This document shows, piece by piece, positions 1 to 9,359 of a stretch of 64,000 nt of DNA. Within the stretch, counting starts at the first letter, position 1. Each line of letters opens with the position of its first letter. A model generated the notes under the pieces. It was not told the DNA's origin. It searched no databases and worked only from the letters and a program-made list of their open reading frames with translations. The DNA is from Piezodorus guildinii (Eukaryota > Arthropoda > Insecta > Hemiptera > Pentatomidae), in contig CM041294.1 of assembly GCA_023052935.1 (NCBI GenBank), positions 101,005,616-101,069,615 on the forward strand, read 5' to 3'. A program made the position numbers and the translations under genes.

Positions 1-1509
1 ACTGCATCCTCCGCACCACCTATTTTCCTCTGATATGGAAACATTCCACCATCATCCTTTTTTTAAAACCAGGTAAACCTTCCAACAACACTTCATCCTA
101 CAGGCCTATTAGTCTACTCCCCATCCTCTCAAAAATCTTCGAAAGGCTTCTTCTTAAACGTATCCTACCCATATTAGAATCTCAAAATCTTCCTTCCCAT
201 CAGTTTGGATTCCGTCCTCAGCATTCCACAGTTCAACAGGGGCTCCGAGTTGTAGACCATATTTCCTCAGCTCTTGAATGCAAAGAGTATTGTTCTGGTG
301 CGTTTCTGGACATTGCGCAAGCTTTTGACCGGGTATGGCACACTGGATTACTCTTCAAGCTGAAAACCCATTTACCCCAGTCCCTATACCTCATTCTCCG
401 ATCCTATCTCTCGAACCGTTCCTTCCGAGTTCGCTGTGGTGAAGAATTTTCTAACCTTTATCCCGTTGAGGCCGGTGTTCCTCAAGGCAGCGTCTTGGGA
501 CCCATCCTCTACATCCTTTACACTGCTGATATTCCTACACATCCTGATACCTTTCTGGCAACTTTTGCAGACGACACCGCCATCCTATCATCCAGTTCCA
601 ATCCTGAAACAGCATCCTTAAACCTTCAGAGACACCTTTTCCTTATCGAACACTGGTGTAATAACTGGCGTGTAAAGGTGAACGAAGCCAAATGTAAACA
701 CATAACCTTTACTCTTAGACGAAAATCCTGTCCGCCAGTTTATTTCAACTCATTACCGATTCCTCTCTCAGATACAGTCCGGTATCTTGGCTTACTGTTA
801 GACAAAAGATTGACTTGGAACCCACATACAAGACTTAAAAGACAAGAACTCAACCGACGATTCGGACAGTTATACCGACTACTCAACAGAAAATCTGAAC
901 TTACAGTTGAAAACAAATTATTAATCTACAAGACAATACTGAAGCCCATCTGGACCTACGGACTTGAACTGTGGGGGACAGCTAAACGTTCTAACATCAA
1001 ACGCATTCAATCCTTTCAATCCAAAGTCCTCCGTACAATAGTAAATGCTCCTTATTATGTCTCCAATTATACCTTGCACCACGACCTTAATGTTCCATTT
1101 ATTTCAGACCTAATTCCATCCAAATTTTCCAAATTCCACCAGAACCTCATTCATCATCCTAATCCTTTAGCTCAATCCCTATCCAGCTCCACTCATCCAT
1201 ACAACCCACCTAGAAGGTTGAAACGGCAGTGGCCCCGCGACCTTTTGTAAATATATTGGAGTTCTAGCACTGGCTAGATTCTCCACTCAATGTGATGTAT
1301 GTATGAGTGTGTGTATGTGTATATAGGTATAAGTGAATTAATGACTTTTGTATTGATTCATTATTGTGTATATATTTTATTGTAATTTTATGTTGTGTAA
1401 ATATTGTATGAATGTAGTATGTTTGATATCATTCAGCAATACTATTAATGTCCAAATTGGGACAGATTGTAAAATTTTCTCAATAAAAATTGTTATTACT
1501 AAAAAAAAA
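1..1509 (+). mobile_element. Jockey-1a, 3' part of a Jockey-clade non-LTR retrotransposon
   Basis: This is the 3' portion of a LINE, cut by the window start. It consists of an open reverse-transcriptase frame (3-1250), a roughly 250-base AT-rich 3' UTR, an AATAAA signal near 1481 and a nine-base A tail at 1501-1509. The six-letter clade assignment rests on RT motif order and wording typical of insect Jockey elements. Five shorter copies of the same family lie at 16359-16858, 38593-39173, 42048-42635 (minus), 44753-45309 and 54034-54250 (minus). Those are truncated and damaged; this one is open to the window edge, so it is the youngest or best-preserved member seen. Confidence 0.92.
3..1250 (+). 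CDS. Jockey-type reverse transcriptase, C-terminal 415 codons (5' end outside window)
   Basis: The frame is open from position 3 to the TAA at 1248-1250, with no internal stop, so the start codon lies upstream of the window. RT motifs appear in order: the fingers motif ending SYRPISLLPI (about 93-125), GFRPQHST (about 207-230), motif A FLDIAQAFD (about 303-330), motif B GVPQGSVLGP (about 474-505) and the catalytic FADD box at 564-575. The thumb and C-terminal region follow, including WTYGLELWG and the closing PRRLKRQWPRDLL. The enzyme would copy the element's RNA at a nicked chromosomal target. There is no RNase H domain after the thumb, as expected for Jockey. Whether the element is still active cannot be judged without its 5' half. 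Confidence 0.93.
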   Translation, partial: CILRTTYFPLIWKHSTIILFLKPGKPSNNTSSYRPISLLPILSKIFERLLLKRILPILESQNLPSHQFGFRPQHSTVQQGLRVVDHISSALECKEYCSGAFLDIAQAFDRVWHTGLLFKLKTHLPQSLYLILRSYLSNRSFRVRCGEEFSNLYPVEAGVPQGSVLGPILYILYTADIPTHPDTFLATFADDTAILSSSSNPETASLNLQRHLFLIEHWCNNWRVKVNEAKCKHITFTLRRKSCPPVYFNSLPIPLSDTVRYLGLLLDKRLTWNPHTRLKRQELNRRFGQLYRLLNRKSELTVENKLLIYKTILKPIWTYGLELWGTAKRSNIKRIQSFQSKVLRTIVNAPYYVSNYTLHHDLNVPFISDLIPSKFSKFHQNLIHHPNPLAQSLSSSTHPYNPPRRLKRQWPRDLL

Positions 1510-1904
1510 GATACGATTTGGGTCTTGCTTTCTTGTTGACGGCTCCCATAGAAGGCTGTTGCGTCAGAAGAGGTTAGCTAACTGACCGTTAATACATTAA
1601 ACATTGCCAGTGAAAGAAGACGTTTAATTTAACCGGCGTTCCTACGGGTCACGTAAACGTGCACTGGTGACGCTTCTTATGAAAATTTCGCGTTTACGCT
1701 AATTATCTGCCCCATCTAATTTAAATTTTGCTGTTTTCTTAAGGTTCTTCCTGTATAATAAACATTAAAAAATCTCATAACTTTCTTGTTTACGACATGT
1801 GAGGAAAATGTCAAAACAAATTTTATTATTATTAATTCTAGAAAATTTAGGTATCGGCACTAAAGATTTAGGGTTTTTTACCGGAAATATAATCCTGAAC
1901 TTGG

Positions 1905-1926
1905 ATATATATGAATATATATATAT

Positions 1927-1987
<61 letters not shown>

Positions 1988-2004
1988 ATAAATATATATA
2001 TATG
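1905..2004. repeat. (TA)n/(TG)n microsatellite
   Basis: Nearly uninterrupted TA dinucleotides followed by a short TG run and more TA. Confidence 0.95.
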
Positions 2005-2985
2005 AATATAACTCCTGGGATTTATCCATTACCGCATACACGGTTGATTATACGTTTTGATGATTTTTGTTTCTTTTTTTGCTTATTTCATATTTCTTAG
2101 ACATCCTCCGAAATGTTTTTTTTTTTAATTGGAAAGGCATTTCGTAAATACAGAATGATACCAAAAGAGATAGGCTAACGTAGTAAACTGTTTATTCATA
2201 AATGAAAAAAAAAATCAATTCATATCTATTATGGACCGATCCATTATACTTTGTATTATATAGTAACTCACTTAGCAAAGTCAAATAAATCATATTTCCC
2301 TTCTTCTTGAGCTTCATTGTTTTATTTATTGACTTTCTTTTCTTACAAACTAGTCAATTTTTGTTGAATTTAATATATTTAAATTTTCTACGCACTTTAT
2401 AATGATAGCCTTATTACCAATCCGACGCAAAATAAAGACTTCAATCATTTAAGAAATGATGAACACCATACATAAGAAAAAAAAAAAACTGACGAGAAGA
2501 CGTGCTCCTGGGTACTGTCCTTCCTCATGCCTGACATGTCATTATTTTGTTGATTATTCTATCCTATTGGCTCATTGTCACATACTGCTGACAGGTGCAA
2601 ATCAATAAATAAAGTGAAAAAAAAAACCAAAAAAAAAAAACTTTTGTATTATTATAACTTGATCATTACGTGTTGTATGAACCTTATGAGCTGTTTTTTT
2701 TTTCTCAGAATGAGACGGATCTCGATTTATTTTACTTCTTTTAAAATTAAAAATAAATATAATAGATTAATATATCTTCAACAGTCTTGGAGCTAATGAT
2801 TTATTTAGTACCTTTCTATGGATCGTATACTGTATGTGTGTATTTACTAACTTATTTCCATTTTTTTTCTGATTAGCTCTGAATATTTGAAATGTCGATT
2901 ACTTAGCTATCAAAAGTTGTTTAAAATAATACTAAGCTTTGTTTCGAAATCTTACTATGGTAACATATAAATGATTGTTGTCATT

Positions 2986-2986
2986 A

Positions 2987-3050
<64 letters not shown>
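2986..3050. repeat. (TA)n microsatellite with adjoining T run
   Basis: TA dinucleotides run to about 3037, then a homopolymer of T to about 3050. Confidence 0.95.
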
Positions 3051-3051
<1 letters not shown>

Positions 3052-3154
3052 AAATCATGGTATAGGAACTTTACAGAAGCTTTCAATCCAAGTACTCATT
3101 TTAAAAAGAAACTTCATGCAAGTTCAAAAAGTAGTCCACACTTGCTTGGAATCA

Positions 3155-3355
3155 TCATCCACTAACGAAGACGTCGGGTGATATATCGATCACACGGTCT
3201 CCGACACCTTTCTCTGGTCCATTGATGAATGGTCGAAAATAGTGAGCATTAGATAATGATCGGGGCAAAGGAGAAGTTAATAACAGAGTGAGCTCCGGCG
3301 AAAGGTTATCTTCAGCTCTTGGATCCAATCGCTGATTGATGCTCGCACTTTCCAT
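3155..3355 (-). CDS. unassigned 66-codon open frame, possibly exonic
   Basis: An ATG-initiated frame in a patch of higher GC than its surroundings. The peptide begins MESASINQRLDP, has a balanced composition, and ends in TGA. There is no recognisable domain, signal peptide or membrane segment, and no flanking splice site I can defend. It could be a small exon of an unseen gene on the minus strand, a transposon remnant or chance. It is kept only because its composition is unlike the low-complexity frames around it. Confidence 0.18.
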   Translation of the reverse strand: MESASINQRLDPRAEDNLSPELTLLLTSPLPRSLSNAHYFRPFINGPEKGVGDRVIDISPDVFVSG

Positions 3356-3736
3356 CTCTTAATTATCTTCCAGCAACTAATACAATGATACAAACTCCAG
3401 TTCCGTAATGTAACCGGACGTCCTCTGGTTTTTGTAACATAAATCTTTTGTTTAACTTCATAATCACTTGATAAATAGTTTATAAACCTTATTGAAACTA
3501 TCAATTTTAATTCACTACACTTGTGCACACTGGTATATACGTAACAAAACCGTATTCCAATTTACATAGATAGAAAAGAGAGAAGAAAATATTTATTGAC
3601 ATAATTACAATAGACGAGAATTTGTTAATTATATTTGTAATGATTTTGGATTTCCTTAAAATCAACAATATAATTTTGGTCTGACACTATTTCAACATGT
3701 AGTAGAAGGTAGTAAAAATAGTAGGATAAATATACT

Positions 3737-3768
<32 letters not shown>

Positions 3769-4004
3769 TATAAAATAATTTTAAAAAAATATAGTAAAAT
3801 AAATAAATTATTTGTATTTGTATGTGTATATATAAGATACATATACACATACAAATACAAATGAACGTACATACATAGATAAGTGACGGAACAAAAGCTT
3901 TGCATGTCTGGGTCTCTTTATACCAACTTACTCATCCAATATTATTTTTAAAAACAATGTCATTTTGTGAAATAAATATACTTAGGATTCAATAATCTTT
4001 TTAT
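3356..4004. other. no feature recognised
   Basis: AT-rich, with an A run plus (TA)n at about 3739-3772. No coding or repeat-family signal recognised. Confidence 0.5.
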
Positions 4005-4180
4005 AGATTTAGTGGCTAGTATAACAGCCTTCTAGGCCCAGATTGTAAATTGAAATCCGGCAGATGGCAAGGTACCCTTAAAGATCCTTATCCTAATTAA
4101 ACTTGGTTTGGCAGAATTTAGGCCACCTACTGTCATCATCGCCCGATAAGCCACAACATAGAGTGACTTCATTTTATTAA
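4005..4180 (+). mobile_element. SINE2a, degraded tRNA-derived SINE
   Basis: The head reads AGTGGCTAGTATAACAGCC and the body shares the block TTAAAGATCCTTATCCTAAT followed by a TTTAGG..CC..CTGT motif and GCCACA...CATAGAGTGACTT with the SINE2 copies at 9044-9347, 29139-29399 and 40261-40430. It is internally deleted, and I found no clear target-site duplication. Confidence 0.7.
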
Positions 4181-6064
4181 GAAATCCTTATATAGGTTTA
4201 TACATTGTATGTATCACTTGATGAAAATAGCAGAGTAAACATGAATTGGCTCACGAAACTTCTTGGGTACAATTTTTTTTTAATTTCATGTTCAATGGTA
4301 CGCGGATCAGATTATTTCGTATGGCCCTTGTTTCAACTTTAAATGAAGTTCCTTATGAATTTTAGGTTATAATATATACTGTAATAATTATCTCATTTAA
4401 TTGAATAAAGTTAAAATAAAAGCAAGATGTAATAAAATAAATCCGTCTTTTTTAATTATTTCCACTTTTCATGGAACTAGGAATTGTTTTTGGTCAGTGA
4501 GTATAGCCATTTCACGAATACTTTAGCGGAAATAATAATGACAGTGAGGTATCATTACGAGTATTACTACTCCAACGTTAATTACAGTGTTCAGTAAGAC
4601 TTGATTTTTCGTGTAATTTTCTAGAGCATTTTAGCATTAGTTCATTCTATGATTTTGCAGTACGAAATTAACTAAAATATGATTGTTACTTGACGCATGC
4701 GTTTTTTAATTAATCAAGTCCAGGTTTAACAACACTATTACAACTGCTATTGTCAACAGTGGCCAAGCGAAAACAATTAAGTCAAAGGAACCTTCATTGT
4801 AAGCATCAAAAGTGAAAAAGGAACAGCCAAGAAAATGACATCACTGTTGAATCAGACTGTGACGGATCACAAGTTACTTCATTGCTAACACAATACGTTT
4901 TCTTCACCTGCATTTCTGTTTTTGTCTTTGTCCAATGCCTGCATTAATCAGATTTTTTATGTATTCTAGGAAAAGTAGCAATTGTTCAGGAGACTACCTA
5001 TAATCGTACACTTTCAGAATTCGGGAAGCTAAAGTATAATTTACAAAAAAAATCTTTTTGAACCATTTTTACTCAGACTTAGCATAGGTGCCTTGTATAC
5101 TTATGAACCGATTTGAAAATGAAACATGATTTTAACTGTTACGCATAATAACGACTCTCAAAAACGATCCGTGAAATAATAAATAAAATCGCCAAGCCGT
5201 GAAGACAGGTCTAGTTCCAGAAGACTAGGTCTAGTGGAAGTCAAAATTTTTCGAAAATCGATTAAACGTAATGGGAGGTACTTATGTATTGTGAAACCCA
5301 CACTACGAAACAGAACGAAGTCAGGCTTCACAATCGCACCAAAAAACATTTTCGAAATGTCTACGGGTGGTGTTCCACGTCTGAAAGGCATCGGTTGCAT
5401 CTCGCAACTTTCAGAGGCATGGAATATTCTTTCAGAAAGGTTGCGAAGTCCCTCTAACATTTTTCACGGCTCAAAACTATAACAGGTGTTTGAAAACAAC
5501 TGTCGGAGCCAATGTGACGCCGCTTGTTCAATTTGAATCATTTGAAAAGTTCCACTAAATCCGGCTTCGTTGCTTGGTAAAAACAGATAATGTAGTATGC
5601 CTTGGAAAATAATTTACTTCCGTAACTATCATTAATTCAATTTTTTTTACTCTTGATCTTTTTCCTAACCAAATCAATTATAAATGTATGAATCCACATA
5701 TTAAAGAAGTCTGTCTGACCTAACTGTTTGGTAAATATTTACATATAAAAAGTAGTAATACTACTTCTTGAAATATAGGATTCTCTAGCTTATTATCAGA
5801 ATTATTCAACAGGTATTTCTAGACCATATTTTTGAAAATATAGATATATAAATATACTATGAGCTAACGAACATTATTCCGCTTGAGTGAATAATTTAAA
5901 GTAATGATTCATTAAAGAAAAATGTTTAGAATAATTTTCTGTAAACTATTAGATGGAATACCTTGATTTAGATTTTTTTTTTTTCATTTTTATTGGCATG
6001 AAATGTATCAATTCAACTTGAGAGATATATTTTTATTCACAAATCGTTTTTTCTTTACACGCAG
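4181..6064. other. AT-rich, no gene assigned
   Basis: A higher-GC patch at about 5160-5510 has opposed open frames of about 80-100 codons on both strands (5234-5482 plus, 5158-5460 minus). Neither shows a known motif or splice context, so neither is called. The rest is featureless AT-rich sequence. Confidence 0.45.
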
Positions 6065-6238
6065 TTTTCCGCCTCATTCTCGGGCAAGTTTAAGAAACTT
6101 TCCCCATCTTCTTCAGAAACACCCCACCCCAAGGAAGAAAAAAAAATAAATGAGAGTGCAGGAATTTTTAAAGACATTCCAGATGAAGGAAAGAAGCCGT
6201 CAATGGTTCACTTCCGCACCGGCCAACAGAAAAGTTGA
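6065..6238 (+). CDS. candidate terminal exon of an unidentified host gene
   Basis: A pyrimidine-rich tract ends in CACGCAG at 6058-6064, a good 3' splice site. It is followed by a 57-codon open frame starting in phase 0 and ending at TGA 6236-6238. The peptide is Ser-, Pro- and Lys-rich (begins FSASFSGKFKKLSP, ends HFRTGQQKS), like a disordered protein tail. An AATAAA lies downstream near 6401. The patch is clearly richer in GC than its flanks. I do not recognise the protein. At this base composition a 57-codon open run is uncommon but not decisive, so chance or an old transposon remains possible. Confidence 0.35.
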   Translation, partial: FSASFSGKFKKLSPSSSETPHPKEEKKINESAGIFKDIPDEGKKPSMVHFRTGQQKS

Positions 6239-7369
6239 AGTCATTCGCGAACGTTTCACTCAGTATTTGGCCTAATGGTGGCTATTATAAAAGAGAGATC
6301 AGGTATTAAATCATTCGGACCTGCCTAAATTTAAATCAAGGCATGGCATGATATAGAAATTTAGTGTCCTTATATCATTTAAAACGGAAAGAAATCGCTG
6401 AATAAAATTCACGATTGAATCATTTATTTATGTATTTTCAAATCTTTCATAGGATAATTTCAATTGATTACATCCTCGACAACAACCAAAATCTCCACCT
6501 GTGAATTGTATAACAGAAAGAAATTAGAAAGTCGAGTCACAGAAGCAACTGACCATCCAATAAGGCTCTACTGTAAATCTTTTAGTCCGAATCCGACTAC
6601 TTATCTCTAGTAAATCTTTTACTTTAATCTCTATTGTCACGTTTCTTTCCTTTCTGTTAATTTATTAGAAATGGCTATATCAGTTCTACATCTGTTCTAG
6701 ACCTTTTACCCCATTAATTTTTACTAAACGCCCATGCTTTATTGTAGAAAATGGTTGCGTAAGAAATAGGTTGGGTTATTTCGGTTTCCTACGTGATTAA
6801 TATACGAAAGCTAACGAGAAAGTTGATAACATATGCTATTTATTCGATTGAGTGATACACTGATCAATTTGGGATACCGTTATAAAGTCATTCAAGTAAT
6901 TCCTTCATTTGAGGAAAGGCCAAAAAAATAATAAATAAATAAATGAAATAAATAAAAAAAAAACTTGTTTTTCCCTCTCTTCTCAACCTGATTATTTGAA
7001 TTAAAAAAATGATAGTTATAAAAAAAAAATAATGGAAGTTTTGTATTAAGGTTTGTGCGCTTTTAATCACTCTTTAATTCCTTCAATGATTTACAGTGAT
7101 TCCATGATTTTTTTATTGTCCTCAATAAACTCCAAATGTTGGTTAGTTTTGAATATGAAATAGTTGACGGTATGATTATAAGCAGGAATGAAATGTTAAA
7201 GATTGCGGTTAATATACGGTACAGAAATAGTAAAAACTATTTATTGTTTATTATTTATTTATCAATAAATAGTTAATAGCTTTCATTTTTTTAAATCATT
7301 TATAGACTTCCACTATAACCATCTCATGTTTCGTTAGGTATTTTAGAAGAATTTAAATGCGGTTTTTAT
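6239..7369. other. no feature recognised
   Basis: AT-rich sequence with homopolymer runs. No coding or repeat-family signal that I can support. Confidence 0.5.
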
Positions 7370-7640
7370 TATATTTTAGGACGCCATTTCCTGAAGGCTT
7401 ATAGGTAAAATACATTACAATTATGTCTTGCTTTGAACGGGAAGATTTAATTTTCTGTAATAAAGGCATCAGCGAATTATCCCTGAAATACGAGGGGTAA
7501 TATAGACGCATAATACAACGTTGGAACGCGCAATATTTAAAAAAAGTTAATATGCAATAAAAGAAGTAGTAAACGTTAACTGGAAGTTATTTTAAGCCCA
7601 CAAATTTATAAACATAAGTTAGTTGTAATGTTGTAATGAA
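7370..7640 (+). repeat. R-A interspersed repeat, copy 1 (diverged)
   Basis: It shares an ordered series of blocks with 29680-29935: a TTTCC...AAGG..T motif, then ATACATT(A/G)CAATTA, then a TTCTGTAAT block, then ...GCGCAA.ATTT. The last part also resembles the copies at 32700-33115 and 47330-48575. Family unknown. Confidence 0.45.
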
Positions 7641-8012
7641 GAGGTCACGGTGATTCAGTGTTGCCACTGTACAATATCGTACTAGTTATTTTCTTCCATA
7701 TAGTACTCAAGACTTTAGATGAAATATTACGTAGCCAATCGTACGTAAGTTGTTAAAATAAACGGAAAGTTGTTATAAATCTATAAAGTATTAATGCTAT
7801 TAATTATTTGTACTTTTGGGTTCTTTCATGAAAACAGATGTTTTACTGTAAACTAAACGGGACTCATATGAGAACTAAATTAAACTTTTAAGATGTATTT
7901 TGATTCGATCATTTGAAATATGAAATAGTAATAATCCAAAGAAAATAGAAACAAACAAACTGAACCAATTTTCATCTAATAACCATTTTATGTTTCTAAT
8001 TTCTGCCGATGA
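7641..8012. other. no gene assigned; one weak micro-exon candidate
   Basis: 7704-7744 is 41 bases between a strong acceptor (TTTTCTTCCATATAG) and a GTAAGT donor and is open in one frame. It is too short to trust. Nothing else seen. Confidence 0.3.
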
Positions 8013-8068
8013 TTAACACGTTCACGCTGGCGCGGTTCACAGGTACCTGCACGAGTCTGTCGGTTTAT

Positions 8069-8105
<37 letters not shown>

Positions 8106-8381
8106 TATATATATAATATATTTTTCAATGGCAAAAAACAAAAAAAAACAACCATTTAACTTCCTTTCGAGTTAAAGGTTTCCTACTGGCAGAACTCTGA
8201 ATTTAAGATGAAAAAAAAAAAGCGCGTTACACAGATTGTAAAATAAGCACTCCTAGACTGTTAGCAAACGTACAACTCGTTTAGAGCTCTGAGCAGGCAA
8301 TAATCAATAAAACATTGCATCAATTTCAGCGCCGCCCAACAGGGCCAACATTGAAAATCGGCGCCGGCGTGAACGTGTTAA
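8013..8381. mobile_element. piggyBac-like MITE with TTAA target duplication
   Basis: The left end is TTAA (8013-8016) followed by CACGTTCACGCTGGCGC. The right end, read on the other strand, is TTAA (8378-8381) followed by CACGTTCACGCCGGCGCC. The inverted repeats match over 17 bases with one mismatch and are immediately flanked by TTAA, the hallmark of piggyBac insertion. The 361-base interior encodes nothing and holds a (TA)n run at about 8077-8101. It is therefore non-autonomous; a transposase would have to be supplied from elsewhere. Confidence 0.85.
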
Positions 8382-9043
8382 ATATAATAATGAATAGACA
8401 TAAAATATTTTATTTTATGTAAAATAAACTCATTATCTCAAAATGATTAACTCTTAAGCGGCCAAACTGTACTTTTTTAAACATGAATGACAACACCTTT
8501 CAATTGCACCCGTGTGGAGCGGGGGACGGTATATATATAGATATAGAACCAAGCCGCATTATACTTCACTTCAGATTTTTGTGTTCTTTGTCGAGGAAGC
8601 CTTAGAATATACCGCTATCAGGAGCCAAAGTTAACCTTGGTTCAGCTTCTGTTGAAATCCGACTGAAGGACCATCGCCAGTTTCCCAACTTGTGGAACCC
8701 GTAGAATTAATTGTAGCATTGTGAGTGCCTGCGAATGGGTCCCACAACTGTTTACAGTTGCCGCAACGGGTCAGTGTCGGATTAAGCAACTTCTCTCACA
8801 TCGTCTTTCTTCATCTTGGATGGTCATCAGCTGTCCAATCCTGTCCGTAAAACCATATTTCCACAACCACTGAAGAAATCAGTCTAATTGCATGTTTTGT
8901 TTACACGAAAATAATCTCTAATTCATATTTTAAATCCTTCTTTGGTTAGTGCCTCCAATTATATTCTAGTAAACACAAAACACAAAATAATATGGATCGC
9001 ATCTTTTTTTTTTTTTTTTAGTTTTTTGCTTGAGATCTTCCTT
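8382..9043. other. no gene assigned
   Basis: A moderately GC-rich patch at about 8500-8880 contains a 30-odd-codon open run without recognisable motifs. A T run occurs at about 9004-9019. Nothing callable. Confidence 0.4.
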
Positions 9044-9347
9044 GTTTGCATATTTAACATCACTTTATGCTACAGTGGCTAATCTGACGATGCTATAGTG
9101 GGAGTCCTAAATTTTCTCTATCCTGGTTTAATTAGGAATTGGGATCTTTAACGAGTACCTGACATCGCACAAGCTCGAGAACACCTTTTTACGTTCCTTA
9201 AGAAGAACGGCATAACTAAGGAATTTTTACTCCCATTAAAAAATCCTAGGACCATTACGTTTGATCTTGTGACTTTTGGCATAGAAGGCTGTTATTCTAG
9301 CCACTCTGCTACAGATGATCCCAGGATCTCTTCTGAGTGAGTTACAG
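9044..9347 (-). mobile_element. SINE2b, near full-length tRNA-derived SINE
   Basis: Perfect 12-base target-site duplication GAGATCTTCCTT at 9032-9043 and 9348-9359. Read on the minus strand the element carries TAGCAGAGTGG, a good pol III A box, then a weak B-box region (AGATCAAAC). The body contains GTGCGATGTCAGGTACTCG, TTAAAGATCCCAAT and TTTAGGACTCCCAC. It ends with GCCACTGTAGCATAAAGTG and an A-rich tail. At 304 bases this is the longest member and the reference for the family. Confidence 0.88.
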
Positions 9348-9359
9348 GAGATCTTCCTT

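Larger units (their letters stand above)
1510..3154. other. AT-rich stretch with microsatellites, no gene seen
   Basis: No convincing coding region. Compound (TA)n and (TG)n microsatellite at about 1905-2004; (TA)n followed by a run of T at about 2986-3050. Short open frames here consist of microsatellite codons and are not genes. The stretch at about 1550-1720 is less AT-rich but unassigned. Confidence 0.6.

Noticed and set aside
1799..2005. 68-codon open frame
   Set aside because: Its C-terminal half is translated (TA)n and (TG)n microsatellite; no coding evidence.
2971..3181. Open frames of 64-68 codons
   Set aside because: Repeating Tyr/Ile and Phe codons from (TA)n and a T run.
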